From an uncultured Clostridia bacterium (GTDB lineage: Bacteria; Bacillota; Clostridia; Christensenellales; Borkfalkiaceae), in the NCBI GenBank assembly GCA_947631005.1, contig CANRJR010000001.1:96167-160166 (forward strand): 64,000 bases of DNA. The letters are read 5' to 3'. Positions within the stretch are counted from its first letter, which is position 1. Every line of letters starts with the position of its first letter. The translations under genes were made by a program, and so were the position numbers. Positions 42,844 to 51,982 of the stretch are shown piece by piece. Under the pieces are notes generated by a model, which was given only the letters and a program-made list of their open reading frames with translations, searched no databases and was not told the origin of the DNA.

Positions 42844-43766
42844 TCTTTGTCCCTCCCCTTACAGACGAAGTTGCAGGCGATGCCCTCGTCGTAGTCGCCG
42901 AAGCCTTTGCCGAAGAGGGTGAAGCCGCCGCGGTGCACGGCGTCCTCGGGCACGAAGATGCGGAAACGGATCTGCCCGCCCACGCGCAGATCGAGGTCGG
43001 AGAGCGTCGCGTCGGACACCTTGATCCCCGAGATGAACGTCCCGTCGCGGTTGACGGCGATCAGGATCTTTTTCCCGTACTGTCCGAGGTTGCCGAACCA
43101 CCATACGGGGTTCGCCGTGCCCGTCCTGTCGTTGTACTCCCCCTTGCTCGTGTAGTAGCCGAGGAGATGTCCGTTGACCGAAAAATGCACGTCGCTCGGG
43201 TAGTACGCCGAATAGCCGGGGGCTTCGGAGGCGATCTCCATGGAGAATTGCAGTTCCAACAGCTCGCTGTCCTCGGTGAGATAGTTGGGAATGAGATATT
43301 CCACATACCCGTACGAGAGCCATAGTATGCCCGCCTTGATCCGCTCGGGATAGGAAAAACAGGCGGGGTCGTCGAACCGCCCGATCACCTTTTCCCGCGT
43401 CGCAATGCCGCAGGTGGGGTGGATGTCGTACCCGACGTAGTGTCCCACATCGATGTGCGCCGTCTCTACGCGCCCCTCCGCTTGCGGCTGACCCTTGAAA
43501 TCGACGATGATGCGGTCGGTCGCGAGACAGCAGATCTTCTGCGTCCCGCGGACGCCCGAGGACGTGGTGATCTCGATGAGCCCCGCCGCGTGCAGTTTTT
43601 TGATGTGCGCCGTGATCGCGCCGTTGGAGATGCCGAACCGCTTGGCAAAGTGCGCGAGATTGAGCTCGCCGTGTTCGAGCAACTCTTCGAGAATGCCGAG
43701 CCGCACGTCCGAATCGAGTGCCTCGTAAAGCAGTTTCCCCTGTTTGAAATCTTTCAAATAAATCAT
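42840..43766 (-). CDS. ArsR-type winged-helix regulator with large C-terminal domain
   Basis: 308 residues. The N-terminal 85 residues form a winged helix (VRLGILEELLEHGELNLAHF; FGISNGAITAHIKKLHAAGL). The remaining 220 residues have no motif I can name; they look beta-rich and may bind a ligand. Co-transcribed with egsA, so it may control glycerol-1-phosphate formation or a carbohydrate pathway. Perfect-consensus promoter with ATG 6 bases after the -10 box, hence leaderless. The leaderless start supports ATG 43766. Confidence 0.82.
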   Translation of the reverse strand: MIYLKDFKQGKLLYEALDSDVRLGILEELLEHGELNLAHFAKRFGISNGAITAHIKKLHAAGLIEITTSSGVRGTQKICCLATDRIIVDFKGQPQAEGRVETAHIDVGHYVGYDIHPTCGIATREKVIGRFDDPACFSYPERIKAGILWLSYGYVEYLIPNYLTEDSELLELQFSMEIASEAPGYSAYYPSDVHFSVNGHLLGYYTSKGEYNDRTGTANPVWWFGNLGQYGKKILIAVNRDGTFISGIKVSDATLSDLDLRVGGQIRFRIFVPEDAVHRGGFTLFGKGFGDYDEGIACNFVCKGRDKE

Positions 43767-43772
43767 ACCGAC

Positions 43773-43801
43773 ATTATACTTCTCTCCCGCGCAAATGTCA
43801 A
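43773..43801 (-). promoter_or_regulatory. Promoter of the regulator-egsA operon; predicts a leaderless mRNA
   Basis: TTGACA (43801-43796), 17-base spacer, TATAAT (43778-43773), then GTCGGT and the ATG. Perfect consensus with no space for a ribosome-binding site. Confidence 0.85.
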
Positions 43802-43909
43802 CGTTTCCTTATGCTACACGAAAATATTTCACAAAAATCTCAAATAAAGCCCCTCTTTTTTTATTTTTGAGCCCCGACCGCTACGGAAAAAGCGGCGAAG
43901 CCGCGCAAA

Positions 43910-43947
43910 AAAACGCGCCTCCGAAGCGGACTTCGGAGGCGCGTTTT
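43910..43947 (-). terminator. pgcA terminator
   Basis: AAAACGCGCCTCCGAAG-TCCG-CTTCGGAGGCGCGTTTT with TTT after it on the minus strand. A 17-bp stem, 10 bases past the stop. A smaller hairpin (AAGCGGCGAAGCCGCG) lies just downstream. Confidence 0.88.
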
Positions 43948-43957
43948 GTGCCGAATG

Positions 43958-45670
43958 TTATTTCACGCTTTTTAGAAGCGTTTCAACGGCAGTTTTCACT
44001 TCGCCGAGCGCGGCGTCTGCCGCCGCCTCGTCTTTCGCCTTGATGGAGAAATAGATTTTGAGTTTGGGTTCTGTGCCCGAGGGGCGCACACAGACGAAGC
44101 TCCCGCCCGCGAGTTCGTAGTACACGCAGTTGCATTTGGGAATGCCGAGCTTTTGCACCGAGCCGTCTTTGGCGCGGCGGACGTCGGCGGAATAGTCGCG
44201 CACCGCCTCCACGGCGAACGAGGCAAAGTTCGTCACGTTCACCGTCTTTAACGCGTCGACCACGGCGTTCATCTCTTTCATCGCGTTGAGACCCGCGTAT
44301 TGGATGGAGATGTTCTTATCGAGCACGAAGCCGTATTTTTGATAGATCTCCTGCAATCTCCCCCAAACGGTCTTGCCGATGTAGGCGTAGTAGCATACCA
44401 TTTCGGCGCAGAGCATGGAGGCGACCACCGCGTCCTTATCGCGGGCGTGCGTGCCGCGCAGATACCCGCAGCTCTCCTCGAAGCCGAACACATAGGTGTG
44501 CGAGCCGTCTTTTTCCCAATCTTTGATCTTCTCGCCGATGAACTTGAATCCGACGGGCGTTTCGAAGAGCGCGACGCCGAAATCTTCGCAGATCGCCTTT
44601 GCCATGCCCGTCGTGACGAACGACTTGACGACGGCGGCGTTTGCGGGAAGTTTGCCCTCCTCTTTGAGACGGGTGAGAATGTAGTCGAGCAGCAGAATGC
44701 CGACCTGATTGCCCGAGAGCGCGACGAACTCGCCCGCGTCGTTCTTGACGGCGACGCCGAGACGGTCGGAATCGGGGTCTGTGCCGAACACGACGTCCGC
44801 CTTGATCTCGTTCGCGAGCGCGATGCCCATCGAAAGGGTCTCCTTAAATTCGGGGTTGGGCACGGCGACCGTGGAAAAAGCGGGGTCCTCGCTCGTCTGC
44901 GCCTCGACCACCGTCACGTTGATCCCGAGCTTTTTGAGAATGGCGGTAACGGGGATATAGCCCGACCCGTGCACGGGGGTATAGACGAGTTTGAGGTCTT
45001 TGCCGCACTTTTTCACCGCCTCGTCCGAGAGGGTGAGTTTGGAGAGTTCGGCGATGTAGTCGTCGTCGACGGAGGCGGGAACGGGAACGATGAGCGGGCT
45101 CGTTTCGTCGCCGTCGACCGAGAGATAATCGGTGATCTTTTGAATGAAGCCGACGACCACTTGGGTCGCTTCGGGGGACATCTGCGCGCCGTCCTCGCCG
45201 TACACCTTATAGCCGTTGTATTCCTTGGGATTGTGCGAAGCGGTGATCATGATCCCCGCGACCGTGCCGAGACGGCGCACCGCATACGAGAGCATGGGCA
45301 CGGGGTGCACCCGCGAAAACACATACGCCCGAATGCCGTTCTTTGCGAGGACGCCCGCCGCCGCCTCCGCGAACACGCGCGAATTTTTGCGCGTATCGTA
45401 GGAGATGACGACCCCCCTCTCCTTGCCCGCGGGAAGCGTTCCGATGTATTCGGAGAGCCCCTGCGTGGCGCGGCGCACCGTGTACACGTTCATCATGTTG
45501 ACGCCGCAACCAATGATCCCGCGCATGCCCGCCGTCCCGAATTCGAGCTCGCCGCCGAAGCGGTATTCTTTCTCCTTTTCGTCCCCTGCGATCGCTTCCA
45601 GCTCCGCCCTGTCGGCGGGCGCAAGACGGGGATCGCGCAACCAACTCTCGTACAGTGTTTGATAGCTCAT
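43958..45670 (-). CDS. pgcA: Phosphoglucomutase/phosphomannomutase (alpha-D-phosphohexomutase)
   Basis: 570 residues. All four hexomutase motifs are present: active Ser in ITASHNPKEYNGYK, metal loop GTDPDSDRLGV, sugar loop FGFEESCGYL and phosphate loop CVRPSGTEPKLK. Interconverts glucose-1-phosphate and glucose-6-phosphate (or mannose phosphates), feeding cell-envelope polymers. The length and MSYQTLYESWLRDPRL start match PgcA/YhxB. The start is ATG 45670 with AAGGAGAATGTT; the longer track ORF runs into the upstream gene. Confidence 0.93.
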   Translation of the reverse strand: MSYQTLYESWLRDPRLAPADRAELEAIAGDEKEKEYRFGGELEFGTAGMRGIIGCGVNMMNVYTVRRATQGLSEYIGTLPAGKERGVVISYDTRKNSRVFAEAAAGVLAKNGIRAYVFSRVHPVPMLSYAVRRLGTVAGIMITASHNPKEYNGYKVYGEDGAQMSPEATQVVVGFIQKITDYLSVDGDETSPLIVPVPASVDDDYIAELSKLTLSDEAVKKCGKDLKLVYTPVHGSGYIPVTAILKKLGINVTVVEAQTSEDPAFSTVAVPNPEFKETLSMGIALANEIKADVVFGTDPDSDRLGVAVKNDAGEFVALSGNQVGILLLDYILTRLKEEGKLPANAAVVKSFVTTGMAKAICEDFGVALFETPVGFKFIGEKIKDWEKDGSHTYVFGFEESCGYLRGTHARDKDAVVASMLCAEMVCYYAYIGKTVWGRLQEIYQKYGFVLDKNISIQYAGLNAMKEMNAVVDALKTVNVTNFASFAVEAVRDYSADVRRAKDGSVQKLGIPKCNCVYYELAGGSFVCVRPSGTEPKLKIYFSIKAKDEAAADAALGEVKTAVETLLKSVK

Positions 45671-45720
45671 AACATTCTCCTTTATAACGAGGGCGCGCCG
45701 AGGGCGCGCCGCTTGATTTC

Positions 45721-46683
45721 TTATGAATCCATTGCCGAGGGATCGTCGGAGGAAACGCCGCCGACGATGCGATCTTTTTCGATGAAGTATTTCTTGCCCG
45801 CGCCTTCGTAGTAGTTGACGAACTGCATGACGAGCAGGAAGATGAAGCTCAACGGAACGGTGAGCAGAAGCCCGCTTCCCACCGTGCACAGCGCGAACGC
45901 GACGTTCACGACGACCACGAGATAGATGGCGACGAGGAAGCCCGCAAAGCGGTGCGAGAACCGCTTTCCGTTCTGCGCCGTCTCTTTGAGCGCGCCGACC
46001 ACCGACTTCTTCCCCTCGATGATCGCGGGGATCCACGAGGAGATAAAGGTGAGTTTGAGTGCTTGCAGACAGATGATCGCGGTGAGCGTGAGCGACACCG
46101 CGATGAGCACGGTGACCACCCCCCACGAGGGCAAGAGCGAGGGCACATAGAAGAAGAACAGCCAGCAGGCGAGCATGGAGATGAGGTCGTACACGAACGC
46201 GAGCGGGACATAGATGACCTGATAGAGCGCGGCGTTGCCGATGTTGCGGAAGAACGAATATTGGAAACTGACGCGGGCGAACACGCTCATGCGCTCGTTG
46301 ATGAGCGTTCCCACGGCGAACAGGGCGAGCCCGTTGGTGAAGCGGGAGAGAAGATAGATACAGCTTACGCCGATCACCGACCCGACGATCGAGCCGATCT
46401 TGGAGGCGACGAGCTGTCCGAATGCGACAAGGACGTTATGGGAGACCGTTTGGAAGTTGTGCAGCTCCTCCACTTCGCCCGTCGTGAGCGCGCGCAAAAA
46501 GTCGCCCAAGAGCCCCTTTACCGCGTCGAATTCCGCGCTCTGCACGATCGCCGCGAGCCCGAGCCGCAAAATGACGAACGTGAGGCTGAAAAACACGATC
46601 CCCGATACGATGCGGTACAGCAAAAGTTTGAATACGTTGGGAAATTGGTCGGCGGTTATCAGAACGGAATGACGGAATCTCAT
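45721..46683 (-). CDS. Polytopic membrane protein, unknown function
   Basis: 320 residues with about six hydrophobic helices (for example near 22-45, 95-118, 150-180, 185-210, 245-265, 268-290) and a charged C-terminal tail KKYFIEKDRIVGG. No family recognised; in overall length, helix layout and aromatic content it resembles the upstream gene product, so the two may form a hetero-complex. ATGA overlap with that gene. The spacer to pgcA holds a double GGCGCGCC palindrome. Confidence 0.75.
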   Translation of the reverse strand: MRFRHSVLITADQFPNVFKLLLYRIVSGIVFFSLTFVILRLGLAAIVQSAEFDAVKGLLGDFLRALTTGEVEELHNFQTVSHNVLVAFGQLVASKIGSIVGSVIGVSCIYLLSRFTNGLALFAVGTLINERMSVFARVSFQYSFFRNIGNAALYQVIYVPLAFVYDLISMLACWLFFFYVPSLLPSWGVVTVLIAVSLTLTAIICLQALKLTFISSWIPAIIEGKKSVVGALKETAQNGKRFSHRFAGFLVAIYLVVVVNVAFALCTVGSGLLLTVPLSFIFLLVMQFVNYYEGAGKKYFIEKDRIVGGVSSDDPSAMDS

Positions 46684-47507
46684 AACAAATACCCCCTGTA
46701 ACTGTGGAGCACGTCCTCCCTGTCGATCTTATCCGTCTCGAAATAGACCGTCTCCATGCGCACGCAGAAGTTCAGAATGAGCATGGCGTACACGAGCACG
46801 ACGATGATACGGAAGAACACGGAGGGCAGAAGCGACGCGCCCGCGATCGCGGCGATGGCGGGCAGGTAGGAGATCAGATAGGACAAAATGAGCTTCCACC
46901 TCACCCCGACCGTAAGGCGGTAGGAATAGAGAAAGGCGTCGTATGCGCCGAAGCCCGTCGCCTGACGGCAGGGCGTCCAGAGATAGAAGATCGTGATGAG
47001 GAAGAACAGCACATACGAGAAGAACAGACAGCACGCGACCGTGGCGATATATACGACCGCCGTAACGTGAATGAACGAGATGACGAACAAGATCGCCGAG
47101 AACACGACCGCCCAAACTTCATACAGCACGGTGTACGCAAGCGTGATGAAGAGGACGGAGGGCAGGATGTTGCGGCATTCCGCGAACACGCCGCTGAACG
47201 TCCGCTTCCCGATGCGCATGTGCTTTTCGACGAACGCGAGCAGGAACGAAGCGAACAGCGCGACGCTCAAATAGGCGAGGAGACTGTAAACGCCGCCCAG
47301 CCACGAATCGAAGCGCACGATGCTCCAACACTTGAAAAATTGCACAAATTCCATTTCGGGCTGACCCGAAAAGAACTTTTTCGTCAGCGCGGAGACGCCC
47401 GTATAGTCGACGGAGAGCGCGAGGAAGATCGCCGGTACGATCACGAACGGCAACAACAACCAAATATTCTTGAAGATGTATTTCCAACTTCCGAATACGG
47501 TACGCAT
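46680..47507 (-). CDS. Polytopic membrane protein, unknown function
   Basis: 275 residues with about six membrane helices beginning at residue 13 (IWLLLPFVIVPAIFLALSV) and a polar C-terminal end TDKIDREDVLHSYRGYLL. No recognised motif. First gene of the unit with the 320-residue membrane protein and perhaps pgcA. It has its own promoter and a good ribosome-binding site (AAGGAGTGAGTT). Confidence 0.75.
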   Translation of the reverse strand: MRTVFGSWKYIFKNIWLLLPFVIVPAIFLALSVDYTGVSALTKKFFSGQPEMEFVQFFKCWSIVRFDSWLGGVYSLLAYLSVALFASFLLAFVEKHMRIGKRTFSGVFAECRNILPSVLFITLAYTVLYEVWAVVFSAILFVISFIHVTAVVYIATVACCLFFSYVLFFLITIFYLWTPCRQATGFGAYDAFLYSYRLTVGVRWKLILSYLISYLPAIAAIAGASLLPSVFFRIIVVLVYAMLILNFCVRMETVYFETDKIDREDVLHSYRGYLL

Positions 47508-47530
47508 AACTCACTCCTTATTCCGTCATC

Positions 47531-47559
47531 ATTATATAACAATTTCCCCGCGCTGTAAA
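47531..47559 (-). promoter_or_regulatory. Promoter of the membrane-protein pair
   Basis: TTTACA (47559-47554), 17-base spacer, TATAAT (47536-47531), 23 bases before ATG 47507. Confidence 0.78.
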
Positions 47560-47570
47560 GCGGTTTGAAG

Positions 47571-47592
47571 AAAAAACCCCGCTTTGCGGGCG
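47571..47592 (-). terminator. Terminator of the ade-rdgB-radC operon
   Basis: CCCGC-AAA-GCGGG followed by GTTTTTT on the minus strand, about 35 bases after the radC stop. Confidence 0.75.
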
Positions 47593-47624
47593 GGAAAACT
47601 TCCCTGCCTTTCCGCAAAACCCGT

Positions 47625-48335
47625 TCAGTGCACGTTCTGCAAGATCTTTTTCAAATTGTACTTTTCCTTGATCTCGCCGAGCGTGCCCGCGGTGAAATAG
47701 CTGTAACAGTCGCTCTCCCCCACGATGATATGGTCGTAGAACACGATCTCCTGCATCGCGCAGATCATTTGCACGCGCGCGGTGAACACGTCGTCCTCCT
47801 GCGAGGGCTGCGCCTTGCCGTGCGGGTGGTTGTGCGCGACGGCGAGCCCGCCGGGCTGCTGCGCCGCCAAGATCCGCATGAGCTCCTCCGTGCCGAAGCT
47901 CGCCTCGCCGCTTCGCCCCGTCGAGAACCGCTTGATGAACTTCACGCGGTCGCCCTTCCCGATCAAATAACATTCGACCGCCTCGCTGTCGAGCCCGCCG
48001 AGACGCTCCCGCGCAAGATCCAGAAGCACGGCGGGATTGTTGAGACGGACGGGAGCTTCGCCGCGGACGCACGCGCGGCGGTACAACTGCCCCGCCGTGC
48101 GGATGAGCCCCGCCGCCGACGCGCCGATCCCGTCGACCGAGCGCAGTTCCTCTACGCTCGCCCCGAACACGCCGTCGACCGAGCCGAACGTGCGGAGAAG
48201 TTCGTGCGCGAGCGGATTGGTATTGACCCGCGGCAGCGCGTAAAAGAGCAGAATCTCCAACAGTTCGTGATCCTGCAATCCTTCGGCGTCGTGCATCAAC
48301 CGTTCCATCATGCGTTTTCTGTGTCCCTCGTGCAT
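47625..48335 (-). CDS. radC: RadC-family JAMM-domain protein
   Basis: 236 residues. An HhH region at the N terminus (VDGIGASAAGLIRT) and an MPN+/JAMM metal site (AHNHPHGKAQPSQEDD). The family is conserved in bacteria, but its old role in DNA repair is doubtful. The start is ATG 48335 with GGAG upstream; the track start at 48551 runs into the phosphoesterase gene. Last gene of the ade operon. Confidence 0.9.
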   Translation of the reverse strand: MHEGHRKRMMERLMHDAEGLQDHELLEILLFYALPRVNTNPLAHELLRTFGSVDGVFGASVEELRSVDGIGASAAGLIRTAGQLYRRACVRGEAPVRLNNPAVLLDLARERLGGLDSEAVECYLIGKGDRVKFIKRFSTGRSGEASFGTEELMRILAAQQPGGLAVAHNHPHGKAQPSQEDDVFTARVQMICAMQEIVFYDHIIVGESDCYSYFTAGTLGEIKEKYNLKKILQNVH

Positions 48336-48354
48336 GGTCTTACTCCGCGCACCG

Positions 48355-48828
48355 TTACTTCCCTGCGACCGAAACGAGCGTGGGCGTCGCTTTCCCGCGG
48401 TGCAATACAAGATAGCAATAGGACGGATCGGCATACGCCCCGAGCGCACCGGGGCAGACGCAGAGCACGCCGCCGATCTCCTCCGTTTTCGCCTCGTGCG
48501 TATGTCCGTACAGGGCGACCTCGCATCCCAGCTCCCGCGCGCGGGCGGCAAGCCTCTCCCTGCCGCTCTTTACGCCGTAGCGGTGTCCGTGACAGCAGAA
48601 CACCGAACCGTCGCCCGTCTCGATGACGCACTCCTCCAAAGCCGCCGAAAAATCGCAGTTCCCGTGCAGGACGTACGTCTTTTCGGGATATTCCCGCGCC
48701 GTTTCGCGCATGTCCCCCGCGCCATCGCCGAGGTGGACGATATAGTCGTTTTCCGCAAACAGCGCGCGTACTTTGTCGACCGCGCCCCGTCTGCCGTGGG
48801 TGTCCGAAAGGACGACAAAGGTGGTCAT
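48355..48828 (-). CDS. YfcE/MJ0936-type metallophosphoesterase
   Basis: 157 residues with the calcineurin-like motifs FVVLSDTHG, HLGDGAGDM, GNCD, CCHGHRYG and LYGHTHEA. Small phosphodiesterases of this family act on model phosphodiesters; the true substrate is unknown. Overlaps the rdgB stop by ATGA; radC follows after 19 bases. Confidence 0.9.
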   Translation of the reverse strand: MTTFVVLSDTHGRRGAVDKVRALFAENDYIVHLGDGAGDMRETAREYPEKTYVLHGNCDFSAALEECVIETGDGSVFCCHGHRYGVKSGRERLAARARELGCEVALYGHTHEAKTEEIGGVLCVCPGALGAYADPSYCYLVLHRGKATPTLVSVAGK

Positions 48829-49400
48829 AATTTTTCTTTGAGCGCGGCAAGCGCGCGACCGCGGTGGGAACAGCCGTTCTTTTCGGGCTCGGAAGCCTCC
48901 GCAAAGGAGACGCCGAGATCGTCGCTCAAAAACAAGGGATCGTACCCGAACCCGTTCTCACCGCGGCTCTCCGTGAGGATGCTCCCGTCCGTTCTTCCCT
49001 CCGCCGTGAGAAGCGTGCCGTCGGGAAAGGCGAGCGCGACCGCGCACGAAAAATGCGCCCGACGGTTTTTCTCGCCCGCAAGACGTTCGAGCAAATAGGC
49101 GCGGTTGCCCGCCGTATAGCCGCGCGGGGCGAACTTTTCGGCAAAGCGCGCGCTGTACACCCCGGGCGCGCCGCCCAAAGCGTCCACGCAGAGCCCGCTG
49201 TCGTCGGCGAGCGCGGGAAGCCCCGTGGCGCGGCAGACCGTTTCCGCCTTGATGCGGGCGTTCTCCGCGAACGTTTCGCCCGTCTCCTCGATCTCGCCGC
49301 AAAAGCCCGCCTCCGCTTCGGAGACGATCTCGAACCCCGCGAGGATCTCCCGTATCTCTTTGAGTTTATGGGCGTTGCCCGTCGCCGCGACGATCTTCAT
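48825..49400 (-). CDS. rdgB: Non-canonical purine NTP pyrophosphatase (RdgB/HAM1)
   Basis: 191 residues: ATGNAHKLKEI, EETGETFAENARIKA, ADDSGLCVDALGGAPGVYSA, GFGYDPLF and SHRGRALA. Hydrolyses ITP, dITP and XTP to the monophosphate and pyrophosphate. ATG 49400 overlaps the ade stop. Pairing with adenine deaminase, which makes hypoxanthine, fits a purine-salvage and clean-up operon. Confidence 0.95.
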   Translation of the reverse strand: MKIVAATGNAHKLKEIREILAGFEIVSEAEAGFCGEIEETGETFAENARIKAETVCRATGLPALADDSGLCVDALGGAPGVYSARFAEKFAPRGYTAGNRAYLLERLAGEKNRRAHFSCAVALAFPDGTLLTAEGRTDGSILTESRGENGFGYDPLFLSDDLGVSFAEASEPEKNGCSHRGRALAALKEKL

Positions 49401-51121
49401 ACGGTCTCCAACGGGACAAAGGAATATTTTTCGAGGTCGAACAGACCGCGGTCGAGCAGTTTGAGTTTGGGAATGACGGCAAGCGACAAAAACGCGAGCG
49501 TCATGAACGGCTCGTATCCCTCGCGCACCCCCATGGCGCGGGCGCGCAACGCGATCTCCCGCGTACGGCGCACGACCTCCTCCGCGGGCGCGGAACTCAT
49601 CAGCCCCGCGATGTCGAGCGGGAATACGTCCTCGCCGTCGCCGACGCACGCCATGCCGCCCCCCGCCTCTTTCAGCAAGACGGCGACGCGCGCCATCGCC
49701 TTTCGATCGTCGCCGAGGACGACGAGATTGTGGCTGTCGTGCGCGACCGAGATCCCGATCGCGCCGCCGCGCAGACCGTATCCCTCCACGAGCCCCAGCC
49801 CGATGTTGCCGTTCTTGCCGTGCCGCTCGATGACGGCGATGAGATCGAGATCTTCGCGGTGAAGATAGTCGCGCCCGATCTCCCCCTGCGGCGCGGGATG
49901 AAGTTTCTCTTCTGTGGTGAGCCCGTACGGCGTCACGCGCATGGCGCGGAACTTGCCGCCGTGCCCGCGCACCGTGAAGCTGTCGGGCGTGATGTCGGCG
50001 GTCTTTACCGTGCCGCGCACCGCGTCGGGCAAATAGCGGGGACGTTCGAAGCGGGGCGTCCCCTCCTCCGCGACGAGCACGCCGCGGCGGAATACCGCGC
50101 GCACGCGGAAAGACGAGAGATCGTCCACGAGCGCGATATCGGCGAAATAGCGGGGCGCAACGGCACCCATGTCCGCAAGGCGGTAGCATTCCGCGATGTT
50201 GAGCGTCGCCGCGGCGACGGCGTATTTGGCAGGATAGCCCGCCGCAACGAGGCGGCGCAACGCGTCGTCGAGATGTCCCGCCGTGAGGTCGCGCGCGTTC
50301 TTATCGTCCGAGCAGAGCAAAAACCTGCGGAAGTTGCAGTCGTTCACGGCTGCCGCCGCGTCCGAGAGATTGTTGGCGGACGACCCGCAACGGATCTGCA
50401 CATACAGCCCCCGCGCGAGTTTTTCGCGGCAATCCTCCGCCGACACGTTTTCGTGATCGGTGAGAATGCCCGCGGCGCGGTAGGCGTTGAGCGCGTCCCC
50501 CGAGAGGGCGGGCGCATGCCCGTCTACCGTCTTTCCCGCCGCAAGCGCGCCCTCGATCTTGCGGAGCACGTCGGCGTCCGCGCCGAGCACGGCGGGGAAA
50601 TTCATCATTTCGCCCAAGCCGAAAAAGACGTCTCTTGCGATCTCTTTCTCGGTCTCCTTGCCCGAAAGGGTCGCCCCGCTCGTCTCAAAGGGGGTGGCGG
50701 GCACGCAGGAGGGAAGTTCCAAAAACACCTGCAAGGGCTCTACGTCCTCCACGCGCAGGCGGGAGACGGCTTCCTTGATATATTCCGCACCCTGCACGCC
50801 GCATACGTTTACGATCTCGTGCGGGTCGGCGATCACCGCCGTCGTGCCGTGCGGCACGGCGAGCGCGGCAAATTCCTCGGGGGAGAGCATGGAACTCTCG
50901 ATATGGATATGCGCGTCGATGAAGGCGGGCAGGGCGATCTTTCCCGCGGCGTCGTACGAACGCAACGCGGCATACCCTTTTCCGATGCCGACGATCCTGC
51001 CCTCGGCAACGGCGATGTCTCCCTCCTCCGTCTCGCCCGTAAACACGTTATAGATGCGCGCGTTTGTAATGACGAGGTCGCACGCGCAACGTTTCATGGC
51101 GCAATCGATGAGATGTTTCAT
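49397..51121 (-). CDS. ade: Adenine deaminase
   Basis: 574 residues, amidohydrolase superfamily: DAHIHIESSMLSPEEFA (metal site), GTTAVIADPHEIVNVCG, NFPAVLGAD and DGHAPALSG, with the C-terminal AdeC domain ending in PKLKLLDRGLFD. Converts adenine to hypoxanthine and ammonia. It begins 6 bases after a TATAAT, so leaderless; it has no ribosome-binding site. First gene of ade-rdgB-phosphoesterase-radC. Confidence 0.95.
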   Translation of the reverse strand: MKHLIDCAMKRCACDLVITNARIYNVFTGETEEGDIAVAEGRIVGIGKGYAALRSYDAAGKIALPAFIDAHIHIESSMLSPEEFAALAVPHGTTAVIADPHEIVNVCGVQGAEYIKEAVSRLRVEDVEPLQVFLELPSCVPATPFETSGATLSGKETEKEIARDVFFGLGEMMNFPAVLGADADVLRKIEGALAAGKTVDGHAPALSGDALNAYRAAGILTDHENVSAEDCREKLARGLYVQIRCGSSANNLSDAAAAVNDCNFRRFLLCSDDKNARDLTAGHLDDALRRLVAAGYPAKYAVAAATLNIAECYRLADMGAVAPRYFADIALVDDLSSFRVRAVFRRGVLVAEEGTPRFERPRYLPDAVRGTVKTADITPDSFTVRGHGGKFRAMRVTPYGLTTEEKLHPAPQGEIGRDYLHREDLDLIAVIERHGKNGNIGLGLVEGYGLRGGAIGISVAHDSHNLVVLGDDRKAMARVAVLLKEAGGGMACVGDGEDVFPLDIAGLMSSAPAEEVVRRTREIALRARAMGVREGYEPFMTLAFLSLAVIPKLKLLDRGLFDLEKYSFVPLETV

Positions 51122-51127
51122 AAGGAA

Positions 51128-51156
51128 ATTATATCACATTCCGAGGTTATTGACAA
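51128..51156 (-). promoter_or_regulatory. Promoter of the ade operon; predicts a leaderless mRNA
   Basis: TTGTCA (51156-51151), 17-base spacer, TATAAT (51133-51128), then TTCCTT and ATG 51121. Confidence 0.82.
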
Positions 51157-51308
51157 GGGCTTGATAAAAATTTTCAATCCCGAACGCAAAAAAAGTCGGA
51201 TTTCCGCATCGCGTTCCGCCGCCCCGACTGCCCGAAGTTTCTGAAATGTCATTCTGTACCGCCCGTCGTTTCTAATATGTCATGTTGCCCCGCCCGTCGT
51301 TTCTAATT

Positions 51309-51957
51309 TGTCATGTTGAGCGGAGGCGAGCGGAGCGAGCCGAAGCCGAAACATCTCCCTTATTCTTATTGTTTTTATTCCGATGTCATTTCACCCCGCC
51401 CGAAGTTTCCGATTTATTCCAAGGGCGGCACAAACGGGCAACGCCCGCAGAATCGAGAAATCCCCTCGTGCGTTGATGAAGCTTAAAATAAAAATATGGG
51501 AGATTTCTCCACGCGCCGCTTACGCGGCTTGGTCGAAATGACATAATTGGGAATACCGCTTCGCTCGAAATGACATTTGGGGAACGCCTATTCGCTTCCA
51601 ATATGTCATGTTGAGCGGAGGCGAGCGGAGCGAGCCGAAGCCGAAACATCTCCCTTATTCTTATTGTTTTTATTCCGAAGTCATGTTGCCCCGCCCGAAG
51701 TTTCCGATATGTTCCAAGGGCGGCACGAGCGGGCAACGCCCGCAGAATCGAGAAATCCCCTCGTGCGTTGATGAAGCTTAAATAAAAATAAGGGAGATTT
51801 CTCCACGCGCCGCTTACGCGGCTTGGTCGAAATGACATAATTGGGAATACCGCTTCGCTCGAAATGACATAATTGGGAACGCCTGTTCGTTTCTAATTTG
51901 TCATGTTGAGCGGAGGCGAGCGGAGCGAGCCGAAGTCGAAACATCTCCCTTATTGTT
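51309..51957. repeat. 295-bp tandem repeat, two units plus a partial third
   Basis: Units start with TGTCATGTTGAGCGGAGGCG at 51309, 51604 and 51899 (period 295). Each holds GAGCGAGCCGAAGCCGAAAC, TTATTCTTATTGTTTTTATT, an AAGGGCGGCAC...GGGCAACGCCC palindrome, and an inverted GAGAAATC...GATTTCTC pair ending in TCGAAATGAC, the same parts as the elements at 3.7 and 59.4 kb. The 64- to 150-residue ORFs here come only from the repeats. No gene lies between ade and the cation ATPase gene. Confidence 0.85.
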
Positions 51958-51982
51958 ATGTTGTTATGCGGGAAATCCGCGG

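Noticed and set aside
51282-51944. ORFs of 64, 87 and 150 residues in the 51 kb region
   Set aside because: Their repeated sequences (for example CHVERRRAERAEAETSPL) come from the 295-bp tandem DNA repeat; no ribosome-binding sites.
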